NCBI GenBank assembly: GCA_022824465.1
Contig: JAJDZV010000007.1
Span: 186,001-250,000, forward strand
Direction of reading: 5' to 3'
Length of the DNA: 64,000 nucleotides
Source: Anaerolineae bacterium
GTDB lineage: Bacteria; Chloroflexota; Anaerolineae; Aggregatilineales; Phototrophicaceae
How positions within the stretch are numbered: the stretch's first letter is position 1; each line of letters starts with the position of its first letter. The notes beneath the pieces are model-generated. The model saw nothing but the letters and a program-made list of their open reading frames with translations, ran no database searches and was not told where the DNA came from. Made by a program: the position numbers and the translations under genes. Positions 8,278-17,203 of this stretch are shown piece by piece.

Positions 8278-9879
8278 ATGTGTACCAGCTTGAAGAGATT
8301 AGCTTTGGCGCTACTGATACTAGGGCTTGTTATGCCGGCATCGAGCACATTGCTCGCCCAGGATGACGCGCCGATAGTGGTAACCTGGTGGTCTGAGCCG
8401 AGTAACCTCGACTACCATTCCTTCGGCACCGATGGTGACGGCGACTTGCGCATCGCCTTGGCGACGACGCTGATCCGTCGCGCCCAGGTGGACGGACCCT
8501 ACGACAACACAACTGTTGCGGTAGCAGGCGAGTATGTCGGCGCGCTGGCAGAATCCTGGGAAGTCGATGATGAGGCGGGAACGGTGACTTTCCATTTGAA
8601 TCCAAACGCCGCTACTGCTGACGGCAGCGCCATCACCGCAGAAGATGTCAAATTCACCGTCGAGCGCGGCTTCCAGTCTCCAACGACCTACATGAATCTG
8701 CTGATGCCCTTGGGTGGCATCAACAGCGCTGATCAAGCCGAAGCGGTGGACGCGCACACCATCCGTTTCCATCCAGCGAACGGTGTGACGCCGCTGCTGT
8801 TTGAACTGTTGTCCATCGTCAATATGTCGATCATCGACAAGGAGACGATTGACGCCAATGCCACCGAGGACGATCCCTACGCTGCGGCTTGGCTGCCGCT
8901 GAATCAGGCCGGCGCCGGACCATACCTGCTGGCGGAAGCCAACCCCGGCGTCGCTTTTTCGATGGCGCCCAATCCCGGTCACTTTGAAGCAGGGCTGCTG
9001 CAGAACAGCGGCGTTACTTTCCGCGTCATCCCGACGGCGGCCGATCGACTGCTTCTGCTGCGCAGCGGCGAGCTGGATGTCTTGCGCGGCGTGCCCTACA
9101 TCGAGATTGACGCCTTGATCGCGGAAGAGGGCATCAAGGTACTGGATTATCCCAGCACCGATACCCGCGCCATCGCCTTCAATGTAAACATCGAGCCTTT
9201 CGATGACCTGCGCGTGCGCCAGGCGATCTCCTACGCTATTCCCTATGATGACATCATTGCCACGGTTTGGGCGGGCTACGCGCAACCGCTGCAGAGCGTT
9301 ATCCCGCAAGGCATGCCTACCAGCGATTTCAGCATGTGGCCCTACGCGACTGATCTGGACAAGGCGCGCGAATTGATGGCGGAAGCGGGACTGGCAGATG
9401 GCTTCGAGACCACGCTCTTCACCCGCGCTGATAACCAGGACGACCAGCAAATTGCGCTCTTTGTGCAAGATGCCCTGCGTGATTTGAATATCACGGTCAA
9501 TATCGAAGCGCTCACCAGTGGCGCATATGCGGCTCGTCAATTTGGCGATCGTGATATGCCGCTGCATTTCTTTGACTTCATCTCCTACGTCAACGATCCC
9601 TTCTATCACTTGCATTGGCTGGCGCGCTGCGGTCAAGGCACCAATTACGGCAGCTTCTGTGATCCTGCCCTCGACGATCTGATCAACGCCGGTCTGGTGG
9701 AAACGGACCAGGATGCGCGTGCCGAAATCAGTCGCCAGGCGCAGCAAATGCACATGGACGCCGCGCCTTGGGTCTATCTATCGCAGCCCAATTCCGTGAC
9801 GGCCATGCGCGATGATATACAAGGGTGGGCGGAGTCGCCGGATCGCATCGCGCAATACTGGAATGTCTATCGCGGCTAG
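8278..9879 (+). CDS. Dipeptide/oligopeptide-type ABC substrate-binding protein (SBP family 5)
   Basis: 533-residue extracellular receptor of the DppA/OppA class and the binding partner of the permeases and ATPases that follow. It starts with a signal peptide: MCTSLKRLALALLILGLVMPASS, cleavage likely after LAQ near residue 28. The mature chain begins PIVVTWWSEPSNLDYH. It contains the family features ESWEVDDEAGTVTFHLNPNA, EDVKFTVERG and VRQAISYAIPYDDI. AAGGAG stands 8 bases before the ATG. The 144-base gap after the peptidase gene holds no recognisable promoter. Family 5 receptors bind peptides but also glycosides and opines, and the sugar-type regulator and kinase here argue against a simple peptide. 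Confidence 0.93.
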   Translation: MCTSLKRLALALLILGLVMPASSTLLAQDDAPIVVTWWSEPSNLDYHSFGTDGDGDLRIALATTLIRRAQVDGPYDNTTVAVAGEYVGALAESWEVDDEAGTVTFHLNPNAATADGSAITAEDVKFTVERGFQSPTTYMNLLMPLGGINSADQAEAVDAHTIRFHPANGVTPLLFELLSIVNMSIIDKETIDANATEDDPYAAAWLPLNQAGAGPYLLAEANPGVAFSMAPNPGHFEAGLLQNSGVTFRVIPTAADRLLLLRSGELDVLRGVPYIEIDALIAEEGIKVLDYPSTDTRAIAFNVNIEPFDDLRVRQAISYAIPYDDIIATVWAGYAQPLQSVIPQGMPTSDFSMWPYATDLDKARELMAEAGLADGFETTLFTRADNQDDQQIALFVQDALRDLNITVNIEALTSGAYAARQFGDRDMPLHFFDFISYVNDPFYHLHWLARCGQGTNYGSFCDPALDDLINAGLVETDQDARAEISRQAQQMHMDAAPWVYLSQPNSVTAMRDDIQGWAESPDRIAQYWNVYRG

Positions 9880-9893
9880 ACCACTTCAGCAAT

Positions 9894-9926
9894 GGCAGGG
9901 CGCGGGGGGATGCTGCGCGCCCTGCC
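9894..9926 (+). other. Perfect hairpin after the binding-protein gene
   Basis: A perfect 11-bp stem (GGCAGGGCGCG / CGCGCCCTGCC) closes an 11-base loop, 15 bases past the stop of the family-5 binding protein and 26 bases before the permease. There is no U-tract, so it is more likely a 3' stabiliser or attenuator that raises receptor mRNA relative to transporter mRNA. The sugar importer at the left end of the window has a similar hairpin in the equivalent place. Confidence 0.6.
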
Positions 9927-9951
9927 GCCGATGGAGCAACGACTCTGAATT

Positions 9952-10962
9952 ATGCGACTGGCAAAGTATACGCTCCAAAGGACGGCCTTGTCAGCTTTAT
10001 CGTTCTTTGGGGCGGTGACCTTTGTGTTTTTCCTGACGCATTATTTGCCCGGAAATCCGATTCTGGTGCGGGCTGGCGTGGCGACAGCCGAAAGCGTCGA
10101 ATTGATCGAGCGACAACTAGGCTTGGATCGCCCGCTGTCGGAGCAGTACCTGGAGTACATGGGCAATCTGACGCGCGGCGACCTGGGCAAATCCTGGGTG
10201 ACCAATCGTGCTGTCCGCGATGACCTGCGCGACCGCCTGCCCGCAAGCATCGAACTGGCGGTCTACGGGACGGCCCTGTCGCTGCTGCTCGGCTTGCCCC
10301 TGGGCATTCTAGCCGCCGTCAAACAAGATACCATCATCGACCATTTCGCCCGGTTGATCGGCGCGCTCGGCGTCTCCACCCCGGCATTTTGGCTCGGGCT
10401 GGTGCTGCTCTACATCTTCTTTTTTGTGCTGAAATGGGCGCCCGCGCCTTGGGGCCGTTTGAGCATTGCTATCACCGAGCCGCCCTTGGTGACTGGCCTG
10501 CTCACCATTGACAGCTTGCTGGCCGGCAATCGAGACGCCTTCGCCAACGCCCTTGGTCATTTGGCGCTGCCCGCTATAACCCTTGGGGCGGTCGAATTGC
10601 CGGTGGTGATGCGACTGACCCGCGCCACCATGATTGACGTTTTGCAGCAGGATTACATCACCACCGCTCGCGCGCTGGGCATTCCTTATCGCCGTATCGT
10701 TTTGACCGATGCCCTGCAAAACTCGATGATCTCGATTCTGACAGTGACGGGCCTAATTTTCGCTTTTTTGATCGCGGGCAGCGTCCTGGTGGAGCGAGTT
10801 TTTTCCTGGCCGGGCGTCGGTCTTTATGCTTATCGCGCCTTGACCAATAATGACTTCGCAGCCATTCAAGCCTTCATTATCGTTACCACGCTGACCTATA
10901 TCCTGGTCAACTGGGTTACCGATGTCCTTTACGGCTTGGTTGATCCGCGCATCCGGATCTAG
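9952..10962 (+). CDS. dppB: Dipeptide-type ABC transporter permease, DppB family
   Basis: 336-residue inner-membrane permease. It has a membrane segment near residues 12-32 (FFGAVTFVFFLTHYLPG), the conserved LGLDRPLSEQYLEYMGNLTRGDLG periplasmic stretch, and about five further segments. The EAA-like ATPase contact is TTARALGIPYRRIVLTDALQNS, followed by GSVLVERVFSWPGVGLY. An insertion of roughly 15-20 residues after FFFVLKWAPAP (about 165-190) is slightly unusual. It lies 3 bases upstream of dppC in a normal B-C-D-F order. It is part of a complete importer with the receptor at 8278. Confidence 0.93.
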   Translation: MRLAKYTLQRTALSALSFFGAVTFVFFLTHYLPGNPILVRAGVATAESVELIERQLGLDRPLSEQYLEYMGNLTRGDLGKSWVTNRAVRDDLRDRLPASIELAVYGTALSLLLGLPLGILAAVKQDTIIDHFARLIGALGVSTPAFWLGLVLLYIFFFVLKWAPAPWGRLSIAITEPPLVTGLLTIDSLLAGNRDAFANALGHLALPAITLGAVELPVVMRLTRATMIDVLQQDYITTARALGIPYRRIVLTDALQNSMISILTVTGLIFAFLIAGSVLVERVFSWPGVGLYAYRALTNNDFAAIQAFIIVTTLTYILVNWVTDVLYGLVDPRIRI

Positions 10963-10964
10963 CT

Positions 10965-11852
10965 ATGACTCCAAGGGCCCAAACAGTTTCGACTCACAAA
11001 CGCGCGCAAGCGACCCGCCTCCAGATTGTGCTGCGGACAGTTCGACAGGTTCCGAGTTTGCTGCTGGGGGGCATCCTGCTGTCTTTCATTCTGGTGGTGG
11101 CCTTTGTAGGTCCGCTCGTCGTCACCAGCGATCCGCTGGATACCATGCCGCGTCAGGCCCGGGCGGCGCCATCGGTCGAGTTTCCCTTTGGCAACGATGC
11201 GTCTGGGCGCGATATCCTCAGCCGCGTCGTGCATGCGGTGCGGCTCGACCTCGCTGTTGTATGCATAGTGGCATTGGTGGCGACAAGCAGCGGCGCCTTG
11301 ATCGGGTTGCTAAGTGGGTATGTTGGCGGGCTCACTGACCAGGTGCTGATGCGCTTTGTCGACATCCTGATGGCTTTCCCCGGCTTCTTGCTGGCGCTGA
11401 CCGTGACCGCGGTGCTGGGCAACAACATCCAGACCATCGTCTTCGCCCTTGGCGTCGCCTACTCGCCGGTGATTATTCGCGTGGTGCGCGCTCAAGTGTT
11501 GACGCTGCGTGAAGCGCAATTCATTGAAGCCGCCAGAGCCATCGGCGCCCCAGCTTGGGAAATCATCATCTACCACCTCTTGCCCAATACCTGGTCGATC
11601 GTATTGGCGCAAGCTGCGCTCTTCCTGGCTTGGGCGGTGCTAGATATCGCCGGCTTGAGCTTTCTGGGATTGGGCATCAAACCGCCGACGCCGGAACTGG
11701 GCGCGATGACCGCCGAGGGCGCCGAGCACATGGTCTCCGGTCGTTGGTGGATGTCCGTATTCCCCGGCGCCTTTATCATGCTGATGGCATTGACCTTCAC
11801 CCTCATCGGCGACAGCCTGCGCGATATGCTCGATCCGCGCTTTCGGAAGTGA
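10965..11852 (+). CDS. dppC: Dipeptide-type ABC transporter permease, DppC family
   Basis: 295-residue inner-membrane permease. The N-terminus is cytoplasmic, the first membrane segment is near residues 32-55, and a characteristic periplasmic loop carries PFGNDASGRDILSRVVHAVRLDL. The EAA loop reads EAARAIGAPAWEIIIYHLLPN. The C-terminus ends FTLIGDSLRDMLDPRFRK, the typical DppC finish. It follows dppB by two bases and precedes dppD by three, consistent with a single operon and heterodimer formation with DppB. Confidence 0.93.
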   Translation: MTPRAQTVSTHKRAQATRLQIVLRTVRQVPSLLLGGILLSFILVVAFVGPLVVTSDPLDTMPRQARAAPSVEFPFGNDASGRDILSRVVHAVRLDLAVVCIVALVATSSGALIGLLSGYVGGLTDQVLMRFVDILMAFPGFLLALTVTAVLGNNIQTIVFALGVAYSPVIIRVVRAQVLTLREAQFIEAARAIGAPAWEIIIYHLLPNTWSIVLAQAALFLAWAVLDIAGLSFLGLGIKPPTPELGAMTAEGAEHMVSGRWWMSVFPGAFIMLMALTFTLIGDSLRDMLDPRFRK

Positions 11853-11855
11853 GCG

Positions 11856-12833
11856 ATGTCCGATCGCATGGTCTTATCCGTCGAAAACCTGTCCATCGCT
11901 CTGGAGACGCGCGGAGAGCAGGTCAATATCGTCGATCAGATTAGCTTCAGCGTGCCCCAAGGCAAGGTTGTCGGCTTGGTGGGAGAAAGCGGATCGGGCA
12001 AGTCGATGACGGCGCTGGCTGTGATGCGGCTGCTGCCACAAGCTGCCTCGCTGGTCGGCGGATCGATTTGGTTCAAGGGCGAAGATCTGGCCGCAGCGGA
12101 CGAAAGAAGAATGGAGGGCATTCGCGGCCGCAGCATTGCGCTGATATTTCAGAGTTCCAAAACCGCGCTCAATCCCTTGATGACCGTCGGCGCACAGATC
12201 GCGCGGGTCTATCGACATCACTTCAAGTTCTCGCGCCAAAAGTCTTGGGATCTCGCTGTCGAGATGCTTGATCGCGTCGGGATACCCCGAGCGGAGGAAC
12301 GCGCTCGCAGTTTCCCTCATCAGTTCAGCGGCGGCATGGCGCAGCGGGTGATGATTGCGCTGGCGGTAGCCTGCCGCGCCGAACTACTGATCGCCGACGA
12401 ACCGACCACCGGACTGGATGTGACGACAGAAGCGCAGATACTCGACCTGCTGGAGGAGATTCGGACCGAACAAGGCAGTTCCTTGCTGCTGATCACACAC
12501 AATCTGGGACTGGTGGCGACGCAATGCGATTATGTCGCGGTCATGCACGCAGGGCATATCGTCGAATTTGGGCCGCTGCGCGAGATATTCCGTAATCCGG
12601 CGCACCCGTACACGCAGGGATTGCTGTCTTCCGTGCCGCGCCCGGATCGCGACTTGCTGCTGGAAACCAGCCTAACTGGACGCGCGCCGGATCCCTTGTC
12701 CTTGCCGTGCGCGGGCTGTCGTTTCATCGAGCGCTGTCCGCAACGACTGCCGCAGTGTGATCAGCCTGTGCCCCGGGTGACGGTCGGCGCGGAGCACAGC
12801 AGCTATTGTCACTTGCACGAGGCGCCGGCATGA
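11856..12833 (+). CDS. dppD: Dipeptide-type ABC transporter ATPase, DppD family
   Basis: 325-residue cytoplasmic ATPase. Walker A is GESGSGKS (about residues 43-50), the signature is FSGGMAQRVMIA and Walker B is LLIADEPTT followed by GLDV; the switch histidine lies in LLITHNLGL. The C-terminal Oligo_HPY region has NPAHPYTQGLLSSVPRPD and a cysteine cluster (CAGCRFIERCPQRLPQC). Its TGA overlaps the ATG of the next ATPase. Together with DppF it powers the DppBC channel. Confidence 0.94.
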   Translation: MSDRMVLSVENLSIALETRGEQVNIVDQISFSVPQGKVVGLVGESGSGKSMTALAVMRLLPQAASLVGGSIWFKGEDLAAADERRMEGIRGRSIALIFQSSKTALNPLMTVGAQIARVYRHHFKFSRQKSWDLAVEMLDRVGIPRAEERARSFPHQFSGGMAQRVMIALAVACRAELLIADEPTTGLDVTTEAQILDLLEEIRTEQGSSLLLITHNLGLVATQCDYVAVMHAGHIVEFGPLREIFRNPAHPYTQGLLSSVPRPDRDLLLETSLTGRAPDPLSLPCAGCRFIERCPQRLPQCDQPVPRVTVGAEHSSYCHLHEAPA

Positions 12834-13867
12834 CCCTGCTCGATGTACGCGACCTGACCAAAGTCTTCGCTGGCGGTCGGTCGACCTCCGCGGGCGTCAA
12901 CATTGCCAGCCTGATGGCGGGTCAAGCTGCGGACGGCGCCGACAGCTCGATCAACCGCCCCGACGGTGAGACGACAGCGGTGCGCAGTCTAAATCTAACA
13001 ATTGAGCCTGGCGAAGTCGTCGGTTTGGTCGGCGAAAGCGGCAGCGGCAAGTCGACGGTGGCGCGCTGCCTGCTGCGGCTGATCACACCGACCTCGGGCG
13101 ACATTCGCTTCGAGGGCCGTTCCATTCTTGATTTGCGTGGCAAGGCCGAAAAGGATTTCCGGCAAAAGGCGCAGATGGTCTTTCAAGATCCCACCGCCAC
13201 ACTCAATCCCCGCTTCAGCGTACGCCGCACCTTGGAAGAGCCGCTACGGGTGCACCGCATGACCGACCGCGCTGGACGGCTGGATCGCATCCACGAGTTG
13301 CTGGATGCGGTGCAGTTGCGCGACGATCATCTCGATCGCTACCCGCATGAGCTAAGCGGCGGGGAACGCCAACGGGTGGTAATAGCGCGTGCGTTGGCGA
13401 CTAATCCGCGCTTCCTCATTCTGGATGAACCGACATCGGCGCTGGATGTCTCTGTGCAGGTTCGTATCATTGGTTTGCTGCGCGACCTCAAGCGGCGTTT
13501 TGACATGACCTATCTGGTCATCTCCCACGATCTAAGTGTGATTCGACATCTTTGTGAGCGTGTCGTGGTGATGTATCTGGGTCAAGCCATCGAGCAGGCG
13601 CCAACAGCCGATCTCATAGAACGACCGCGACATCCCTATACCGCAGCCCTGATGTCTGCAATTCCTATCCCGGATCCGGATTATCAGCGTTCGCGCATCC
13701 GTCTGACTGGTGATATTCGCTCATCGCTGCCACCCGAGCGCGGTTGCCCGCTGGCCGCGCGCTGCCATCATGCCGTCGAGGCTTGCGCGCGCACGCCGCA
13801 GCAATTGACCCGCATAGAAGAACATCGCTGGGTGGCCTGTCATCGTGTCAGCGGCGGGGAGATCTGA
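12830..13867 (+). CDS. dppF: Dipeptide-type ABC transporter ATPase, DppF family
   Basis: 345-residue ATPase paired with DppD. Walker A is GESGSGKST, the signature LSGGERQRVVIA, Walker B FLILDEPTS, then ALDV and the switch motif YLVISHDLSVI. The Oligo_HPY end carries RHPYTAALMSAIPIPD and cysteines in GCPLAARC. I chose the ATG at 12830, which overlaps the dppD stop (ATGA), over a further-upstream in-frame start. An extra segment of about 35 residues (roughly 12-48) lies between LTKVFAGG and the ETTAVRSLNL strand, a longer insertion than in most DppF proteins. Confidence 0.93.
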   Translation: MTLLDVRDLTKVFAGGRSTSAGVNIASLMAGQAADGADSSINRPDGETTAVRSLNLTIEPGEVVGLVGESGSGKSTVARCLLRLITPTSGDIRFEGRSILDLRGKAEKDFRQKAQMVFQDPTATLNPRFSVRRTLEEPLRVHRMTDRAGRLDRIHELLDAVQLRDDHLDRYPHELSGGERQRVVIARALATNPRFLILDEPTSALDVSVQVRIIGLLRDLKRRFDMTYLVISHDLSVIRHLCERVVVMYLGQAIEQAPTADLIERPRHPYTAALMSAIPIPDPDYQRSRIRLTGDIRSSLPPERGCPLAARCHHAVEACARTPQQLTRIEEHRWVACHRVSGGEI

Positions 13868-13870
13868 GCC

Positions 13871-15415
13871 GTGAGCGGGGAACTTTTGCTGGCGCTTGAC
13901 ATTGGAACGACTGCCATCAAGGTGGGATTGTTTCATATCGACGGGCGATTGATGAAAGTAGTCGCGCGCGAGCAGTCGCTGTCATTTCCAGCGCCGGGTC
14001 GGGTCGAGCAGTCGCCGCGCGTCGCACGTGAGCTAATTGCAGACACTGTGTCGGAACTGCTGCAAGCAGTTGACAAGTCGCGGATTTCGGCGATTGGATT
14101 GACCAATCATCGTGGTACGGCAATTGCGCTGGATACGAAAGGCGAACCGCTAACGGAGTTTATCGTCTGGATGGACAAACGAGGTCTGCCGCAAGTTGAC
14201 TTTCTGCTGCAGCGCATCGGCAACCATCGCTACTACGATGTCTGTGGGCATCCCATCGTATCCTACACCGGTATCAGCAAGGTGCTGTGGTTGCAGCAGA
14301 GCGCGCCGGATATTTTCGAACGCGCCGCGGTCATCGCGCCGCCGCAGACGTATTTCCTCCGGTGGTTGGGCTGCGACGATTTCGTCTGTGATGTGTCGTC
14401 GGGCGCCTTTCTCTTTCCATTTGATATCGACAGACAGACCTGGAGCCAATCAGTTGCCGCGGAGATGGGCTTTCCTTTGGAGAAGCTGCCGAGATTGGTG
14501 CGGGCGACTGATATCGTCGGCGAATTGAGCGCTGAAGCCGCGACGTCATTGGATCTTCCGGCGGGCATACCGTTGGTGGCGGGCGGCGGCGATGGGCAAT
14601 GCGCCGGTGTCGGCAGCGGCGTCATCGAAAGTGGCAAAGCAATGATAAATATCGGCACGGCCACCGGCGTACAGGTCTTCCTCAATTCGACGCGGCGCGA
14701 TCCACGGCATACGCTCAATTGCGCGGCGCATGTGGTCCCAGGCTGCTGGGAGATGGAGGGGCATACGCAGTCATCAGGCGCAGCTTTCCGGTGGCTGCGT
14801 GACGAGTTTGGCGCGAGAGAACTGGCGCAGCAGCGGGATTCGGCCGTGGATGCCTATGACCTGTTGATCGAGAAGGCATGCACTGCTCCTCCGGGCGCGG
14901 GCGGTTTGCTCTTTTTGCCGACCTTCAATGGCAGCAGCGCGCCCCAGGTGGATCTCTCCGCGCGTGGCTGCTTGATCGGGCTGTCTCTGGCTCATCGCCG
15001 TGGGCATGTCATCCGCGCGCTGTTGGAGGGCATCTCGCTGGAGATACGCTGGATGCTGGACGCAATTGCCGATATCGGAGTTAGAATCGGCGATGTTCAC
15101 TTGGCCGGGGGTGGCGCGCGCAACAAACACTGGAATCAGATCCACGCCGACATCCTCGGGCGACCGGTCCAGACATTGCGCGTGAGCGACGCAGCGATGG
15201 TCGGCGCGGCGATGTGCGCGGCCATGGCGCTGGGCGCCTATCCTGATTGGCGGTCCCTGGCTGCCGCTTTTGTCGAGGTCGGTGAAGTATATGAACCGGA
15301 ACCGATGCTGCGCGACGCTTATGAGCGGCTCTATGAGAGTTACAAGGAAGTATTTGCCCTGTTGAGCGAGAGTGGCGCCTTCAGCCGTCTCGCCATGATT
15401 TCATCAGACGATTGA
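13871..15415 (+). CDS. FGGY-family carbohydrate kinase
   Basis: 514 residues, typical for xylulokinase/glycerol kinase relatives. The first ATPase loop is LALDIGTTAIKVGLF. NHRGTAIALD and VWMDKRG form the sugar-side loops. The catalytic aspartate region is VAGGGDGQCAGVGSGV, and MINIGTATGVQVF gives the second phosphate loop. LAGGGARNKHWNQIHADILGRPVQ near residue 413 is the FGGY C-terminal signature. The start is GTG at 13871 with GGGAG 9 bases upstream. It presumably phosphorylates the sugar released from the compound imported by Dpp. The sugar is not identifiable; xylulokinase-like is the closest general description. Confidence 0.9.
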   Translation: MSGELLLALDIGTTAIKVGLFHIDGRLMKVVAREQSLSFPAPGRVEQSPRVARELIADTVSELLQAVDKSRISAIGLTNHRGTAIALDTKGEPLTEFIVWMDKRGLPQVDFLLQRIGNHRYYDVCGHPIVSYTGISKVLWLQQSAPDIFERAAVIAPPQTYFLRWLGCDDFVCDVSSGAFLFPFDIDRQTWSQSVAAEMGFPLEKLPRLVRATDIVGELSAEAATSLDLPAGIPLVAGGGDGQCAGVGSGVIESGKAMINIGTATGVQVFLNSTRRDPRHTLNCAAHVVPGCWEMEGHTQSSGAAFRWLRDEFGARELAQQRDSAVDAYDLLIEKACTAPPGAGGLLFLPTFNGSSAPQVDLSARGCLIGLSLAHRRGHVIRALLEGISLEIRWMLDAIADIGVRIGDVHLAGGGARNKHWNQIHADILGRPVQTLRVSDAAMVGAAMCAAMALGAYPDWRSLAAAFVEVGEVYEPEPMLRDAYERLYESYKEVFALLSESGAFSRLAMISSDD

Positions 15416-15431
15416 CCGGAGGAGCGTGAAA

Positions 15432-15857
15432 ATGACCCCTGAAGAAGAACGCAATCGAGAGGCGGTTCTGAATGCCATCAAGGCGCTGAGCGATCACGAT
15501 GTCGATGGCTTTATGTCCTACCATACGGAAGACATGACCTCGCATGAACCCTTCTATCCGGATCCGATACCCCGTGATGAACTCGTCGTGCTCTTGCATC
15601 AGTGGCTCAACACCTATCCCGATGCCAAGATCGAAACGCAGCGCGTCTTCGTCGAAGGCGATATCGTAGCGGTCGAGAATCTGGTAAGCGGTACTTTCCA
15701 GAATGACTTTCTGGGTGAAAAGGCTACTGGGCGCTCATATCAAACGCGCGAGGCGGTTTTCTTCGAAATGGAAAACGGCAAGATCAAAGCCGAGCGCATT
15801 TATATCGATCGCAAACACATCGCCGAACAGCTCGGCGCGGAAAGCGAGGAGGCATGA
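15432..15857 (+). CDS. SnoaL/NTF2-like polyketide cyclase-type protein, first copy
   Basis: 141 residues of the SnoaL-like NTF2 superfamily. These cone-shaped alpha+beta barrels include ester-cyclase-type proteins and isomerases, and many are of unknown reaction. Visible features are the N-terminal helix NREAVLNAIKALSDHDVDGF, the TSHEPFYP loop, and the YPDAKIETQRVFVEGDIVAVENLVSGTF strands ending in EAVFFEMENGKI. The ATG at 15432 is preferred to GTG 15426 because GGAGG lies just upstream. The next gene is a clear paralogue and overlaps by 4 bases. It is the tail of the catabolic operon, so a role in processing the same substrate is plausible but unproven. Confidence 0.85.
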   Translation: MTPEEERNREAVLNAIKALSDHDVDGFMSYHTEDMTSHEPFYPDPIPRDELVVLLHQWLNTYPDAKIETQRVFVEGDIVAVENLVSGTFQNDFLGEKATGRSYQTREAVFFEMENGKIKAERIYIDRKHIAEQLGAESEEA

Positions 15858-16270
15858 TGGGCGAGCAGCAGGAACGCAACAAAGAGACCGTGCGAAAGGC
15901 CATTGCCGCCTTCAACAAGCAAGACCTGGAAGAATTCTGGACATACCACACTGAAGACACCACCTCGCACGAGGTCTATTTTCCTGAACCGTTGACCAAA
16001 GCGGAAATGTCGCTATTCGTGCCAAAACTATGGGCGGCATATCCGGACTGGACCATCGACACCAAAACTATCATCGCGCAAGGCAGTACCGTTGTGGTCG
16101 AGAACATCATGACCGCCACCTTCGTCAATGACTTTGAAGATCAAAAGGCCACCGGCAAGACCTTCAGCGTGCGCGAAGCGGTCTTCTTCGAATTCAAGGG
16201 CGACAAGATAAAAGACGTGAGAGTTTTCCTGGATCGGCAAACTCAGGAAGAACAGCTGGGTACAGTCTGA
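15854..16270 (+). CDS. SnoaL/NTF2-like polyketide cyclase-type protein, second copy
   Basis: 138 residues, a tandem paralogue of the preceding protein with the same order of motifs: NKETVRKAIAAFNKQDLEEF, TSHEVYFPEPL, AAYPDWTIDTKTI, VVENIMTATF, then REAVFFEFKGDKI. The two differ at many positions while keeping the TSHE, YPD and REAVFFE motifs, so the duplication is not recent. An ATG overlaps the upstream stop (ATGATG, 15854 or 15857). A pair could form a heterodimer, since NTF2-like proteins usually dimerise. Confidence 0.85.
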   Translation: MMGEQQERNKETVRKAIAAFNKQDLEEFWTYHTEDTTSHEVYFPEPLTKAEMSLFVPKLWAAYPDWTIDTKTIIAQGSTVVVENIMTATFVNDFEDQKATGKTFSVREAVFFEFKGDKIKDVRVFLDRQTQEEQLGTV

Positions 16271-16291
16271 CGCTGTGGAGCTTATGCGCTC

Positions 16292-17203
16292 ATGAGCATT
16301 CTGCCACAACATCCGGAGACAATTCCGCCCGATCCGTCGCGGATGGAAGAATTGACCTTCGTCTCGCCAGCCGATGGCAGTGCACGGGCGGCGCTGGTGT
16401 ATTCGCCCGCAGGCGATCGCGGCGGCCCGTTGCCGCTGGTGCTGGCTCCGCATCCCATCACCTGGACGGCTGCGCAGGAATACCAAGGTGGCTGGGCTGG
16501 CATGCAGAAGTGGGGCTATCATAGCGGCTGGCACGGGTTGGCGGATGACTATGGCGTAATTATCGCGCTGCCGCATGGGCATCATCGCCGCGAAGAAAAC
16601 TGCTCGCTCGGCGCAAGGGAGCAAATCGCCGATATGATCCATCTCATTGATGTGCTGGCGCGCCGAGGCTATGACATCGATTCGAGGCGCGTCTACGTCT
16701 GCGGCAAGAGCATGGGCGGGCAAGAGGCACTGATATTGGCGGGGAAATACCCCGATCGCGTGGCAGCATGCGTGGCCTTCAATCCCATCGTCAATTTGGC
16801 GGCTTGGCAAGAAGACCTCGCGCACTCTGTTGTGCCGGAAATCCGCGAGTTTGAAACCGCTCAACTGGTGTCGCGCGAAGTTGGCGGTCTGCCGGCCGAG
16901 ATACCCGAGCTGTATGCCGAGCGCAGCGCTGATTCGTACATTGATGGACTGTCACAAGTGCCGACGCTGATCTTCTGGAGCGACGAGGATCTGATTGTGC
17001 CTCGCCAGGTCACCCATCACAGTTATCAACTGTACCAGATGGTCAAAGCGCGCTCACCCGCATGTCCCATAGCGGAATACAACCATACCCGGGCGCACGG
17101 ATTGACGACGCTGGATGACGAGATCCGCTGGCAATTGCATGAGTGGTGCGACTATGAATTGGCTTTGAAATGGCTGCTTCATCATCGGCGCCAGATGGCG
17201 TAA
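16292..17203 (+). CDS. Alpha/beta hydrolase, prolyl-oligopeptidase/esterase-like
   Basis: 303 residues with a serine-hydrolase nucleophile elbow GKSMGG at about residues 145-150. The preceding strand reads VYVC and the following helix QEALILAGKYPDRVAACVAFNP. An LVLAPHPITWT stretch may form the oxyanion loop. The acid (IFWSDEDLIV region) and histidine (YNHTRAHGL) follow in the usual order. There is no signal peptide, so it is probably cytoplasmic. It resembles peptidase S9/esterase D-like enzymes that remove ester or amide groups. As the last gene of the operon it could deacylate the imported compound. A 311-base gap without clear coding follows. Confidence 0.82.
   Translation: MSILPQHPETIPPDPSRMEELTFVSPADGSARAALVYSPAGDRGGPLPLVLAPHPITWTAAQEYQGGWAGMQKWGYHSGWHGLADDYGVIIALPHGHHRREENCSLGAREQIADMIHLIDVLARRGYDIDSRRVYVCGKSMGGQEALILAGKYPDRVAACVAFNPIVNLAAWQEDLAHSVVPEIREFETAQLVSREVGGLPAEIPELYAERSADSYIDGLSQVPTLIFWSDEDLIVPRQVTHHSYQLYQMVKARSPACPIAEYNHTRAHGLTTLDDEIRWQLHEWCDYELALKWLLHHRRQMA

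Noticed and set aside
8320..9753. 477-residue antisense frame
   Set aside because: It lies wholly opposite the family-5 binding protein, which has signal peptide and domain motifs; the antisense translation shows no domain.
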